Part shown: piece by piece, positions 6,795-16,210 of the stretch
Layout: every line of letters begins with the position of its first letter
Position numbering within the stretch: the first letter of the stretch is position 1
Assembly (NCBI GenBank): GCA_964389755.1
Contig: CAYMEW010000042.1
Span: forward strand, 1 to 29,266
Direction of reading: 5' to 3'
Source: JBBSUQ01 sp964389755
GTDB lineage: Bacteria > Bacteroidota > Bacteroidia > Flavobacteriales_D > Crocinitomicaceae
DNA length: 29,266 nt
Notes under the pieces: model-generated
What the model was told of the DNA's origin: nothing
Databases searched by the model: none
Seen by the model: the letters and a program-made list of their open reading frames with translations, nothing else
Position numbers and translations under genes: made by a program

Positions 6795-7982
6795 GTGAGA
6801 GGTTGGTTTAGTTTCGTATTGATCCTTTTATGCATCCGGGCATCCGCCCAGCAAATGCGCATCGGCGTGTACCGGGACTATACCATCAATCGCTGTACCT
6901 TTTCCTACAATGACGGGAGTTTTTCGGTATATGGCGACAGTACCGATTTCGGGTCCGTTCTTCCCAATGAATACGTGGAACTGATCAGCAGCGGCAACTC
7001 GTTAGTGGAATTGCGCATGGGAACGAGTTATGTAGGACGCTTCCGCACGGTACGCCTTGTACAGAACTACAGCGACCGAAGCATGACGCTCACTCCGCGT
7101 TCTTCAGCCGTTAAACCGCGCAAATACAAAGACAATTTCAGCGTTACGAACACCGGCGGCAAGCTATTGATCGTAAACCTGGTGGACATGAACAACTACC
7201 TGGCCGGCGTGGTGGAATCCGAGGGCGGCGGCGGACGTCAACCCGAATATTACAAAGTACAGGCGCTGATGAGTCGCACTTATGCGCTGAAGTACAGGCA
7301 CAAGCATGCCAAAGAAGGTTTCGACCTCTGCGACCGCGTTCATTGTCAGGCCTATCATTCGATGCTGCGCTTTACCCCGGCAATCGATTCGGCTGTACGC
7401 AGTACCGACGGTGAAGTGATGACCGACGAACACGGAGAACTTGTGGACGCCTACTTTCATGCCAACTGCGGCGGACAAACCTGTACCGCTTCCTACGTCT
7501 GGAACAACGACGTTCCTTACCTGAGTACGTTCCGGGATACCTTTTGCATCTACACGCGCCAGGCGCACTGGGTGAAACAGGTTCCGAAGGACGAATGGCT
7601 AGCCTTCCTGGTAAAACGATACGGATATCCGCGACCGGACAGCCTGAACCCGGAGCAGCCTTATTTATTTCAACAGGAATACCGGGTTCCGTTTTATCAA
7701 AGTCCGGCGTATGGCATCCCGTTGCGGGACCTGCGTGAAAAGTTCGACCTGCGTTCTACGTTCTTCAGCTGTCACCCCGAAGGGGATTATGTAGTCATTG
7801 AAGGTCGCGGATTCGGGCACGGTGTGGGACTTTGCCAGGAAGGTGCGATGAAGATGGCCGAATACGGATATGATTACCGCCAGATCGCGCTATTTTACTT
7901 CCCTGGAATTCATATTATTAACCGTTACACCCGTGATTTTTTCGGTCAGCATCCGGTGCTTCCATTTACCGGATATTTTTAG
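6795..7982 (+). CDS. SpoIID/LytB-domain secreted protein (probable peptidoglycan lytic enzyme)
   Basis: This is a SpoIID-family protein of about 395 residues. In sporulating bacteria SpoIID is a lytic transglycosylase that cuts denuded glycan strands; many non-sporulating Bacteroidota carry secreted relatives. Visible motifs are NYLAGVVESEGG (the second Glu matches the catalytic Glu of SpoIID), QALMSRTYAL, HANCGGQT (conserved metal/structural loop), and the C-terminal GRGFGHGVGLCQEGA signature. The GTG start at 6795 gives a compact signal peptide (MRGWFSFVLILLCIRASA), with AAGG just upstream; a TTG at 6765 would add ten residues and is possible. It lies 37 bp after lpxB and is probably in the same operon. 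The mature protein should act in the periplasm. Confidence 0.9.
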   Translation: MRGWFSFVLILLCIRASAQQMRIGVYRDYTINRCTFSYNDGSFSVYGDSTDFGSVLPNEYVELISSGNSLVELRMGTSYVGRFRTVRLVQNYSDRSMTLTPRSSAVKPRKYKDNFSVTNTGGKLLIVNLVDMNNYLAGVVESEGGGGRQPEYYKVQALMSRTYALKYRHKHAKEGFDLCDRVHCQAYHSMLRFTPAIDSAVRSTDGEVMTDEHGELVDAYFHANCGGQTCTASYVWNNDVPYLSTFRDTFCIYTRQAHWVKQVPKDEWLAFLVKRYGYPRPDSLNPEQPYLFQQEYRVPFYQSPAYGIPLRDLREKFDLRSTFFSCHPEGDYVVIEGRGFGHGVGLCQEGAMKMAEYGYDYRQIALFYFPGIHIINRYTRDFFGQHPVLPFTGYF

Positions 7983-8032
7983 GTCTCTATTTGCGTAAAA
8001 AAATTATATTTACTGCAAAATCACTTGCTCAG

Positions 8033-8641
8033 ATGAACAAACTTACCAGCTTTCACATTGAAGACTTCAATACTATTTGCGATTTCATTCGCGAGAACCC
8101 ATTCGGGATCCTGATCTCCAATTCCGCCAGCCTCGAACCGATCGCTTCGCACATTCCTTTTCAACTCGAAGATTGTGATGATGAGATCGTCCTGTACGGA
8201 CATCTTTCGAAGTTCAACCGTCAGAATATGTTCATTCGCGACGGGAAACACGCCATGATCATCTTCCAGGGTCCGCATGCCTATATATCCAGCGGTTTGT
8301 ACGGACATGTAAATGTGCCGACCTGGAACTACCAGGCGGTTCACCTGCACGGCAATATCGAGTTCCTGACCAACGAACAGGTGGATCAGCATTTGCGCGA
8401 GTTGCTGGAGGCCCATGAATCCAAACGCAAGGATCCGATCAGCTACGACCGTATTCCGACGCAACTCATTGAAAGTTATAAAAAGGACATCATTGCTTTT
8501 CGCTTCATTACCTATAAGAGTGAAGGCATCTTCAAATTATCGCAGAACCGGAATGACGACGATTTTCGGGCGATCACCGAAGACCTGGCTACAAACCCAC
8601 TGAGTGCGCCACTGGCGGCTGCAATGCGCAAACTGCGTTAA
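8033..8641 (+). CDS. PaiB-family FMN-binding protein
   Basis: The 202-residue product from the ATG at 8033 matches the PaiB / FMN-binding negative transcriptional regulator family, a split-barrel flavin-binding fold. Recognisable pieces are the N-terminal FIRENPFGILIS, the SHIPF strand, LYGHLSKFNRQ, IFQGPHAYISSGLY, VPTWNYQAVHLHG (a strong family signature) and a C-terminal GIFKLSQNR. PaiB affects sporulation and protease genes in Bacillus subtilis, but in most bacteria the true role of the family (regulator or flavoenzyme) is unknown. A TTG at 7991 would extend it by 14 residues that lack family likeness, so it was rejected. It sits 50 bp after the SpoIID-like gene and ends just before a strong terminator. 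Confidence 0.92.
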   Translation: MNKLTSFHIEDFNTICDFIRENPFGILISNSASLEPIASHIPFQLEDCDDEIVLYGHLSKFNRQNMFIRDGKHAMIIFQGPHAYISSGLYGHVNVPTWNYQAVHLHGNIEFLTNEQVDQHLRELLEAHESKRKDPISYDRIPTQLIESYKKDIIAFRFITYKSEGIFKLSQNRNDDDFRAITEDLATNPLSAPLAAAMRKLR

Positions 8642-8681
8642 CGGTTGATAACCGTTAGGAAACGGCTACGATACGATACAA

Positions 8682-8708
8682 AAAAAGCTCCTTTCCGAGG
8701 AGCTTTTT
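8682..8708. terminator. Two-way intrinsic terminator
   Basis: AAAAAGCTCCT and AGGAGCTTTTT form an 11-bp perfect stem with a TTCCG loop. The runs of A and T on the two sides let it end transcription from both the paiB-like gene (plus) and the POT gene (minus), which converge here. Confidence 0.9.
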
Positions 8709-8729
8709 AGTTTTATAGACAACACGGCC

Positions 8730-10892
8730 TTATCGCACACCGTGCATGAGTTTTTTGAAGAGCGGGTTGAGGAGAATAATTATAACCCCCATTACTACCG
8801 GCGTAATCGTAAATATCAGGAAGAAGGTGGACATCGAATATTCCTTTTGAATCACTTCGATCTTGCCTCCCAGATAGCCCGCCGCATAGTTTCCTATGGC
8901 AATTGCGAGATACCACATTCCATACATAAATCCGATCATACGGCCGGGTACAAGCTTACTGACATACGACAATCCCACCGGTGAAATGCACAACTCTCCG
9001 AGTGTATGGAAAAGGTATGCAAAAACAAGCCACGCAAGACTCACACGCACCCCGGTTTCAAGTCCACTTGAACCAAATGCAAGGATGCCAAATCCGATCG
9101 CCATAATAATGAGTCCGAGCCCATATTTAACGGCCGCACTCGGATTGTATTTACTTTCCCACCATTTCGAGAAGAACGATGCAAATGCAATGATGAAAAA
9201 GGAATTCAGAATAGAGAACCAGGAAGTCGTGATCTCCACTTCGTTCCCTTCCACTTCACCTACGGTTCCACGAATGATTGGCGTTTTCTTGTCAGGGTAA
9301 GCTTTCAGCGTATGGTTAATCTCGTCCTTTTTTGCATCATTCACGTAGCGGTAAGCACCCAGTTCATATGTCGTCAGGATCTCTTTTCCGGACTTCAGTT
9401 CCTGGTATTCCCCGATCTTCTGGGAAACCATCTCAACACTGTCCATATTGTTTATCTCTGATTCCATCCCGAGCGTGATCGGCGTTTTCAGGTAAAGCGG
9501 TTCATCCGTTTCTTCATCCTTAACCTGTTTTCCATCCTTATCCAGTACAGGCGTTACCTGCATGGCAACGGTTAACTCATACGACTTGGTATTGAGGTCT
9601 CGGTTCGTTTTCCAGATAGCAAGTCCCCAGACACCAATAAAGCAAATTGCCAGTATGATGTTAGAAGTCCGTATGATATGCGAAGACGCTTTCCAGAGGC
9701 GTACCAATACCCAGGTAATGATCACAAGCGGCGTAAATGTTAATATCAGGTCAATGACCAGGAACGTGGTAGCTGCGCCACCTTCGAGAATACGGTCCGT
9801 AAAATCACGTGCGAAAATAACCAGTGAACTGGCTCCCTGTTCGAAGGACATCCAAAAGAATACGGTAAAGAACGCAAACACGATAACGGTGATCATCCGG
9901 TGCATAACCACTTTTTCATACCTCGAAATCCGGGAAATGACAAGCGGTAAAAAGAAGAAGATCAATCCGATCAGAATGAAGATTATTTTTGCCGACACAA
10001 CGACCTCGCCTTCGGAATAAACCGCAAAGAACTGTGGAATCAGGGGGAAACCGTTTATACTGAACGGCCCGTCGAGCAAGAACATCAATCCGAAAATGGA
10101 GGAAATCACCGTAAACACCTTATCGAAGGTCGTAAAGGGATTTAATTTTTCTTTCTTTTCCGGAGTTTCCTTCACATCCCGGTTCAGTTCAGCTTTAGTT
10201 TCATCTGTTCTGGAAGAAATTACAACGGGTTCCGGTGCATCTGTATTTTTTTTGGGACGTTCACCGATCTTTCCGAAAAGCGGTTTTGAAAACCAGAATT
10301 GCAAAAGTCCGAGCATCATAAATACGCCTGCCAGACCGAATCCCCAGGACCAGCCAACTTTTTCAGCCAGGTAACCGCACAACATCATTCCGAAAAATGC
10401 CCCGGCATTCACACCCATGTAGAAGATCGTATAGGCGCCGTCTTTTTTCTCAGGCAGGTCCTTATACATTTCCGAAATGATGGACGTCATCGTAGGCTTG
10501 AAGAAACCAGTTCCGATCACCAGTAAGGCAAGTCCGCCGTACAAGGAAGCTTCGGTTTCAACGGCCATCAATGCGTGTCCCATGGTCATAATGAGGGCAC
10601 CAACTGCCACAGCATACCGGTATCCCAGGAATTTATCGGCAATCACACCACCGAGAATCGGCGTCAGGTAAAGCAGACCGGCGTAAGTGGCAAACAGCGT
10701 ACCTGCATTTTCCGCCGACCATTCCCAACCAGGGTTAACGCCGATGACGGCCATCGTGAGAAAATTGATGAGCAAAACGCGCATTCCGTAAAAGGAAAAA
10801 CGCTCCCACATTTCCGTAAAGAAAAGAACAAAAAGGCCGGACGGGTGTCCGAGTACTTTAGACTCGAAAAATGCTGCTTTCTGAGTTGACAT
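8730..10892 (-). CDS. POT-family peptide transporter with extra helices and a large inserted domain
   Basis: Proton-coupled oligopeptide transporter of the inner membrane (POT/PTR family of the major facilitator superfamily), importing di- and tripeptides with protons. The family motif is seen at residues 27-36 (EMWERFSFYG, with Phe for the first Tyr), followed by GGVIADKFLGYR, the FFKPTMTSII helix and FFWMSFEQGASS in helix 7. At 720 residues it is much longer than the usual 450-500. Two extra helices lie before helix 7 (~260-325), two more after it (~375-428), and a hydrophilic domain of about 125 residues (~430-557) precedes helix 8; I predict about 16 membrane segments. The second POT gene lies 20 bp upstream on the same strand, so they probably share an mRNA. 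The substrate is inferred from the family. Confidence 0.92.
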   Translation of the reverse strand: MSTQKAAFFESKVLGHPSGLFVLFFTEMWERFSFYGMRVLLINFLTMAVIGVNPGWEWSAENAGTLFATYAGLLYLTPILGGVIADKFLGYRYAVAVGALIMTMGHALMAVETEASLYGGLALLVIGTGFFKPTMTSIISEMYKDLPEKKDGAYTIFYMGVNAGAFFGMMLCGYLAEKVGWSWGFGLAGVFMMLGLLQFWFSKPLFGKIGERPKKNTDAPEPVVISSRTDETKAELNRDVKETPEKKEKLNPFTTFDKVFTVISSIFGLMFLLDGPFSINGFPLIPQFFAVYSEGEVVVSAKIIFILIGLIFFFLPLVISRISRYEKVVMHRMITVIVFAFFTVFFWMSFEQGASSLVIFARDFTDRILEGGAATTFLVIDLILTFTPLVIITWVLVRLWKASSHIIRTSNIILAICFIGVWGLAIWKTNRDLNTKSYELTVAMQVTPVLDKDGKQVKDEETDEPLYLKTPITLGMESEINNMDSVEMVSQKIGEYQELKSGKEILTTYELGAYRYVNDAKKDEINHTLKAYPDKKTPIIRGTVGEVEGNEVEITTSWFSILNSFFIIAFASFFSKWWESKYNPSAAVKYGLGLIIMAIGFGILAFGSSGLETGVRVSLAWLVFAYLFHTLGELCISPVGLSYVSKLVPGRMIGFMYGMWYLAIAIGNYAAGYLGGKIEVIQKEYSMSTFFLIFTITPVVMGVIIILLNPLFKKLMHGVR

Positions 10893-10912
10893 ATATCTAA
10901 GGTAAAATGGTT

Positions 10913-12718
10913 TTATAAATCGCTTTCGGCTACTTCATAGCCTTCATTCTCACGCATTTCGCGCTCGTTATCTTCCGCGCCATGTGTCAGTTTTTTGAGT
11001 TTTTTCAGGAAAATGATCAACAGGATACCGAAGGCCACCGTAAATACAGTGATCCACATGAAGGTCTTGAATTCCTGCGCATTCTGCGTTTCAGTGATGA
11101 TAAAGGAAAGGTTATAGTCTTTTCCGTCTCCCTTGTTCTCCTTCACTTTAACAGCCTCTTCGTCTTTTTCAAAAAGCAATTTGGCATGAAGCGGGTTGCT
11201 TTCGGAAGCATTGTATTCTGCGAGTTCGTTTTTCAGACGTTGCTGATTCTCAGCATCGAGTGTAAAGATGTCGTTCAGATTTTGATGATCGCCCCTGTAG
11301 TTCTTAAAAACAATGTCTTTATCGGAGTTAAGGTACACAGTACTTTTAACCTCAACGTTCTTATCGTAATCGATCGGATAGGCTTTAACGACCTGGTCTT
11401 TTTCCACTTCAACGTCCACTTTCCCGGTTACGTCGTACACCAGTTCTTTGGGTGCCGTCAGTTTCCCTTCATATACTTCCAGCTGCGAGGCTTCCCCGAT
11501 GGTTCCGGCAATTTTATTTCCAAATCCGGTAGCGGCAAAATAGATCCCCATCATAATAGAAGCATATTTCAGGGGAGCGAGTTTCGTAATAAACGAGAGC
11601 GCCACAGGTGATGTACACAACTCACCGATCGTATGGAAGAGGTAAGCCATGAAAATCCATACCATCGAAGCCTTCCCGAATGTCTCTGCCGAAGCTTCCT
11701 GCGAAGCAAACATCATGAATACAAATCCAAGGCCCATAATGATGGTACCGATAGACATTTTGAAAAGCGATGAAGATTCCTTGCCCTTTAATTTGCGATG
11801 TGCCCAGAATGCCGCGACGATCGTACCGAAAATAATGATGTATCCTGCATTCAGCGACTGGAAGACCGCTGCCGGAATTTCCCACCAGCCACCGAGGTTC
11901 CGGTTTACTTTTTCATCGGTGTACAGGTTCATCAACCCACCGGCCTGTTCAAAAGCAGCCCAGAATACAACCACGATCAGGAAGGATATGAGCAATACGA
12001 CAACACGATCTTTCTCAATTTTGGTAAGTGGTTTCTTAGCTGCCGCCATTTCCTCCGGATCCGTGGACTTGCCAATGTAGTTCCCCACATGGCGTAAATG
12101 TTTTTGACCGGCCATGTAAACGATTTGTCCGAGTAACATACCGATTCCTGCCAGACCGAAGCCGGCGTGCCATCCCCAAACGGAAGCTACGATTCCAACG
12201 GTAATCCCGGCGAGAAATGCACCGACGTTAATACCGATGTAAAAGATCGTAAAACCTTTGTCCCGGCGAATATCGCCCGGTTTATAAAGTCCGCCGACCA
12301 TCGTTGAGATATTCGGTTTTAATCCGCCAACTCCTAAAATAATGAGCGTCAAACCGAGGAAGAAAGCCCAGGTAGCCGGAATCGCGAGAATGCCGTGTCC
12401 TGCACAAAGCAGAAGTCCGCCCACAAGTACCGTTTTTTTCTGCCCGAGCCACTTATCAGCTACAATACCACCGGGAATCGACATGAGGTAAACCAGCATG
12501 GTATACCAGCCGTAAAGCCAGATTGCGTCTTTATTGGTCCAGCCTAACCCTGGATCGTTGGAAGATGCTGACTCCGCAATGTAGAGAATCAACAACCCAC
12601 GCATTCCATAGTACGAGAATCGCTCCCACATTTCCGTGAAAAAGAGCACATAAAGCCCTACCGGATGGCCAAAAAGTTGTTTCTGATTATCGATGGTACC
12701 GACTGTATTTTGGGACAT
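10913..12718 (-). CDS. POT-family peptide transporter with a C-terminal inserted domain
   Basis: This is a second proton-coupled oligopeptide transporter (601 residues). It carries the full ExxERFxYYG motif (residues 29-38, EMWERFSYYG), IPGGIVADKWLGQKK, GLKPNISTMVG and VVFWAAFEQAGG in helix 7. The helix 7-8 region is of normal length here. A hydrophilic block of about 140 residues (~410-550) is inserted between the last two membrane helices, ahead of FMWITVFTVAFGILLIIFL, and a charged tail (EDNEREMRENEGYE) follows. The paralogue downstream carries an unrelated insert elsewhere. This gene is first in the pair; TATTTTCG on the minus strand (12739-12746) may be its promoter. It is divergent from the TatD-like gene. 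Confidence 0.93.
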   Translation of the reverse strand: MSQNTVGTIDNQKQLFGHPVGLYVLFFTEMWERFSYYGMRGLLILYIAESASSNDPGLGWTNKDAIWLYGWYTMLVYLMSIPGGIVADKWLGQKKTVLVGGLLLCAGHGILAIPATWAFFLGLTLIILGVGGLKPNISTMVGGLYKPGDIRRDKGFTIFYIGINVGAFLAGITVGIVASVWGWHAGFGLAGIGMLLGQIVYMAGQKHLRHVGNYIGKSTDPEEMAAAKKPLTKIEKDRVVVLLISFLIVVVFWAAFEQAGGLMNLYTDEKVNRNLGGWWEIPAAVFQSLNAGYIIIFGTIVAAFWAHRKLKGKESSSLFKMSIGTIIMGLGFVFMMFASQEASAETFGKASMVWIFMAYLFHTIGELCTSPVALSFITKLAPLKYASIMMGIYFAATGFGNKIAGTIGEASQLEVYEGKLTAPKELVYDVTGKVDVEVEKDQVVKAYPIDYDKNVEVKSTVYLNSDKDIVFKNYRGDHQNLNDIFTLDAENQQRLKNELAEYNASESNPLHAKLLFEKDEEAVKVKENKGDGKDYNLSFIITETQNAQEFKTFMWITVFTVAFGILLIIFLKKLKKLTHGAEDNEREMRENEGYEVAESDL

Positions 12719-12793
12719 AAAATGTAATGTTTAAGCCCCGAAAATAGAGATTTTTTTTAAATATTCGTGTTTCGAAGGATTAATCGAAGACTT

Positions 12794-13429
12794 ATGTACT
12801 TTTTCAATGCGCACACTCATTTTCAACTCCGTCCGGAATATGAAATCCTCAACGCCGGAAGCGATCTGCCGCAACACGGCTGGTTTTCGGCAGGAATACA
12901 TCCCTGGGATGCCGACGAACAATACAACCTACCGGAAATGCGCGAATTGCTCGCCCACAGGCGCTGTGTGGCCGTCGGCGAGGCCGGGCTCGACAAATTA
13001 CACGGTCCGGAGCTCCCCGTACAGGAAAAACTGTTCCGCGAGCAGGTCGCTCTTTCGGAAAAATACCAGCTCCCGCTCATCATTCACTGCGTGAAGACCT
13101 GGGCCGAACTGCTTGCCGTTTACAAAGATCTCGACCCGGAACAGGTATGGATCTACCACGGATTTAACAAAGCAGGCATCCTGCGTGAGGTTCTCGACAC
13201 CGAAATTCGCATCAGCATCGGGGCGTCCGTACTCACGAACGAAGCCCTGCAAAAGGTGGTCCCGCTTATCCCGGACGATCGCCTCCTGCTCGAAACAGAC
13301 GACTCGAAAACCGATATTCGGGAGGTCTACGCGTGCATTTCCGACCTGAAACAAATATCTTTGCCGGCATTGCAGGACCTCGTGTCCCGAAACTTTAAAC
13401 AAACATTCGCACGATGGACAAATGGTTAG
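12794..13429 (+). CDS. TatD-family metal-dependent hydrolase
   Basis: The 211-residue product from the ATG at 12794 is a TatD-type amidohydrolase (TIM-barrel nuclease; relatives act on DNA 3' ends or deaminate D-amino acyl bonds). Metal-site residues fit: NAHTHF (His7, His9), VAVGEAGLD (Glu63), IIHCVK (His98), IYHGF (His122) and LLLETDDSK (Asp169). The N-terminal Asp of the usual D-x-H-x-H is replaced by Asn-Ala-His-Thr-His. It is short compared with E. coli TatD (260), as is common for Bacteroidota members. A GTG at 12767 would add nine basic residues without family likeness. It overlaps tcdA by 16 bp. Confidence 0.9.
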   Translation: MYFFNAHTHFQLRPEYEILNAGSDLPQHGWFSAGIHPWDADEQYNLPEMRELLAHRRCVAVGEAGLDKLHGPELPVQEKLFREQVALSEKYQLPLIIHCVKTWAELLAVYKDLDPEQVWIYHGFNKAGILREVLDTEIRISIGASVLTNEALQKVVPLIPDDRLLLETDDSKTDIREVYACISDLKQISLPALQDLVSRNFKQTFARWTNG

Positions 13430-14145
13430 AGCGTTCCGAACTGCTGATCGGACCCGAAGCGATCGATAAACTTGAAAAAGCACACGTACTGATCGTCGGC
13501 CTGGGCGGGATCGGTTCCTTTGCCGGTGAATTTATCGCTCGCGCCGGGGTCGGGGAAATTACACTCATTGACGGCGACGCATTCGACGAAACAAACAAGA
13601 ACCGCCAGCTCACGGCACTCGACTCCACGATCGGACGAAACAAGGCCGACGTACTTGCCGGGCGCATCCGCGACATCAACCCGAAAGTGAAGCTGAACGT
13701 TATCCAGGAGTTTGTTGTGCCCGAGCGTGTCTGGGAGATCCTCGAAGTGCACAAGCCGGACTACGTGATGGACTGCATCGACTCGGTAGCGCCAAAGCTC
13801 GAGTGGATCATCGCCTGCAAACGACTCAAAATTAAGATCATTAGTCACCTCGGTGCCGGCGGAAAGACAGACCCGTCCCGCGTGGAAGTGAAAAACCTGC
13901 ACCAAACCTATAACTGCAAGCTCGCGCATCACATCAAAAAGCGCCTGCGCAAACAAAACGTTTCCTTTAAAACCATTCGCGCGGTGTTCAGCAGTGAGTT
14001 GCAGGACAAGGACTCACTGAAGATGACGGACGGCACCAACTTCAAGCGTTCATTCTACGGGACAATCAGTTACATGCCGGCACTTTTCGGACTGCGTGGA
14101 GCGGCTGAAGTGATCCGTTACCTGACCAGCCGTGACGAAAATTGA
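13414..14145 (+). CDS. tcdA: tRNA threonylcarbamoyladenosine dehydratase (ThiF/E1-like)
   Basis: TcdA (CsdL/YgdL) uses ATP to cyclise t6A at position 37 of ANN-decoding tRNAs to ct6A. The 243 residues follow the E1/ThiF/MoeB pattern: IGPEAIDKLEKAHVLIVGLG, the nucleotide-binding GLGGIGS with GEFIARAGVG, LIDGDAFDETNKNRQ (the DxDxxxxxNxNRQ site), and MDCIDSVAPK. The C-terminal ISYMPALFGLRGAAEVI matches the hydrophobic helix of TcdA proteins. The zinc cysteines of MoeB and ThiF are absent, as expected for TcdA. It overlaps the TatD-like gene by 16 bp, so the two are translationally coupled. The M1 peptidase gene begins 100 bp downstream behind its own candidate promoter. Confidence 0.93.
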   Translation: MDKWLERSELLIGPEAIDKLEKAHVLIVGLGGIGSFAGEFIARAGVGEITLIDGDAFDETNKNRQLTALDSTIGRNKADVLAGRIRDINPKVKLNVIQEFVVPERVWEILEVHKPDYVMDCIDSVAPKLEWIIACKRLKIKIISHLGAGGKTDPSRVEVKNLHQTYNCKLAHHIKKRLRKQNVSFKTIRAVFSSELQDKDSLKMTDGTNFKRSFYGTISYMPALFGLRGAAEVIRYLTSRDEN

Positions 14146-14208
14146 TCCTTGCATCGTAATTTTCAGCCTGTTCGTCGAGTTTTCATACGGCCTGTTCGAA
14201 TATTCTGC

Positions 14209-14216
14209 TAAATTTG
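14209..14216 (+). promoter_or_regulatory. Candidate Bacteroidota -7 promoter box for the M1 peptidase
   Basis: TAAATTTG matches TAnnTTTG exactly and is followed by GCC. It lies 30 bp before the peptidase ATG, in the 100-bp gap after tcdA. No clear -33 TTTG was seen. Confidence 0.45.
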
Positions 14217-14245
14217 CCTGAACTGTTATAACTTTATTTTACCAA

Positions 14246-16162
14246 ATGATTAAGATAATCGCTTATAGCCAGCTTTTTCTGTTTGGCTTGTTAGCTTGTA
14301 CGCCTGGTCCCGAAAAGAAGGCCGCACAGGCAGAAAACAGCTCTCCACCCGTAAACACGCAGGTTGACGACGCGCACAGCTTCGCAAATACAGACGAGAT
14401 CAGGACAAAACACCTGCACCTTGACCTGGACGTCAACTTCGACAATCGTACCATTTACGGGGTAGCGCGACACGAGATGGAAAACTTCGGCACAGACACC
14501 GCAGTTTTCGATATCAAAGCACTCAATATCCTGAAAGTAACGCTTGGTGAAAAAGACGAAAAGGAAACGGATTACGTCATCGGTGAAGAAGATCCGCTGC
14601 TCGGACAACCGCTTCGTGTAAAGATCACCCCGAAAACGCGGTTCGTGAATATCTATTACCAGACTACCGAAAACACCGAAGCCATTGACTGGCTCTCACC
14701 CGAACTGACCGAAGGTAAAAATCTTCCGTTCATGTATACACAGGGACAGGCCATTCTTACCCGTACCTGGATACCCGTGCAGGGAACGCCTTCCAACCGC
14801 ATTACTTATTCTGCGGACGTCAAGGTACCGAAAGACCTGCTCGCATTGATGAGTGCAGAGAACCCGACCGAAAAGAATGAAAGCGGAAAGTACCATTTCG
14901 AGATGAAACAACCCATCCCGTGCTACCTCATCGCGCTGGCCGTGGGAGATCTCACCTACCGAAAACTCGGAAGCAATTGCGGCGTGTACAGTGAACCTGT
15001 GCTCATTCAGCAATCTGCATACGAACTCCACGACCTTCCGAAAATGATATCGGCCGCTGAGAAACTCTACGGCAAATACCAGTGGGAGCAATACGACGTT
15101 ATCATCCTCCCCTATTCTTTTCCCTTCGGCGGAATGGAAAATCCGCGCCTGACCTTTGCAAACCCGACACTCATTGCAGGCGATCGCAGCCTGGTATCCG
15201 TCATTGCACACGAGTTGGCGCATTCCTGGTCCGGTAACCTCGTAACAAACGCCACCTGGAACGATTTCTGGCTCAACGAAGGATTTACAGTGTACATCGA
15301 AAATCGTATCATGGAAGAGATCTACGGCAAAGAAACCGCCGACATGCTCGCACTGATCGAATTCCAGGAACTGCAGATGTCCATGAAGCGCATTCTCAAC
15401 GGAGAGCACCCGGAAGACACGCACCTCAAACTCGGGCTTGAGGACCGCAACCCGGACGACGGTATGACCGATATTGCCTATTACAAGGGATCACTTTTAC
15501 TTAAAACCCTGGAGAAGAAAGTGGGACGGCAGAAATTCGATGCATTTTTGCGTGGTTATTTTAAAGAATATGCCTTTAAGACCATTACCACCGAAGAATT
15601 CGAACGTTACCTGAACGAACACCTGCTAAAACCCAATAAACTGGAATTCAACACCGAAGAATGGCTCTACGGAACCGGGCTTCCTTCGAACTGCGTGAAA
15701 ATTACTTCAAAACGCTTTACGGAAGTACAGAAACTCGCTGATCGCTTTGCACGGGGCGAAAACATCTTTGCCGGCAACAAATTGAAGCGCGACACTTACA
15801 TTACCCAGGAATGGCAGGCATTTATCAGAAGACTGCCGAAGAAACTGGATCCGAAGCGCATGCATGAGCTCGACCAAAAACTGAACTTCAAAGACTGGGG
15901 AAATTCCGAGATCATGTGCGAATGGTACGTACTGGGAATAAACAGTGGTTACAAAGAGATTCGCCCGGAAATGAAAAAGTTCCTCGACAAAGTGGGCCGA
16001 CGCAAGTACCTTATGCCGATCTACGAAGCGCTGGCACAAAACCCGGACGACCTTTCCTGGGCACGCCTGGTCTTCGACGGTGCGAAAGATCATTATCACT
16101 ATGTATCGCGCATTTCCGTGGAAGAAGTACTGTATCCCGATAAGAAAAACGCAACAAACTAA
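14246..16162 (+). CDS. M1-family aminopeptidase lipoprotein, leukotriene-A4-hydrolase type
   Basis: A zinc aminopeptidase of 638 residues that removes N-terminal residues from peptides. The N-terminus is a lipoprotein signal with lipobox LLAC (Cys18), so the mature protein should be anchored in the periplasm or at the surface. The N-terminal beta domain (~50-240) precedes the catalytic domain, with the substrate-anchoring GGMENP (295-300) and zinc site HELAHSW (His322, Glu323, His326) followed by NEGF with Glu345, the classic HExxH-18-E. NLVTNATWNDFWLNEGFTVY and the C-terminal helical repeat domain (~470-635) match the LTA4H subfamily. Like other bacterial members it is probably a peptidase only; epoxide hydrolase activity cannot be judged. 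It is monocistronic, with its own candidate promoter and a terminator just downstream. Confidence 0.96.
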   Translation: MIKIIAYSQLFLFGLLACTPGPEKKAAQAENSSPPVNTQVDDAHSFANTDEIRTKHLHLDLDVNFDNRTIYGVARHEMENFGTDTAVFDIKALNILKVTLGEKDEKETDYVIGEEDPLLGQPLRVKITPKTRFVNIYYQTTENTEAIDWLSPELTEGKNLPFMYTQGQAILTRTWIPVQGTPSNRITYSADVKVPKDLLALMSAENPTEKNESGKYHFEMKQPIPCYLIALAVGDLTYRKLGSNCGVYSEPVLIQQSAYELHDLPKMISAAEKLYGKYQWEQYDVIILPYSFPFGGMENPRLTFANPTLIAGDRSLVSVIAHELAHSWSGNLVTNATWNDFWLNEGFTVYIENRIMEEIYGKETADMLALIEFQELQMSMKRILNGEHPEDTHLKLGLEDRNPDDGMTDIAYYKGSLLLKTLEKKVGRQKFDAFLRGYFKEYAFKTITTEEFERYLNEHLLKPNKLEFNTEEWLYGTGLPSNCVKITSKRFTEVQKLADRFARGENIFAGNKLKRDTYITQEWQAFIRRLPKKLDPKRMHELDQKLNFKDWGNSEIMCEWYVLGINSGYKEIRPEMKKFLDKVGRRKYLMPIYEALAQNPDDLSWARLVFDGAKDHYHYVSRISVEEVLYPDKKNATN

Positions 16163-16183
16163 AAGATCACATATTCTGAACTG

Positions 16184-16210
16184 AAAGCTCCTGTTTTGCG
16201 CGGGAGCTTT
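16184..16210 (+). terminator. Intrinsic terminator after the M1 peptidase
   Basis: AAAGCTCC pairs with GGAGCTTT across an 11-nt loop and is followed by a run of T, 22 bp past the stop codon. It is a standard plus-strand terminator. Confidence 0.85.
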
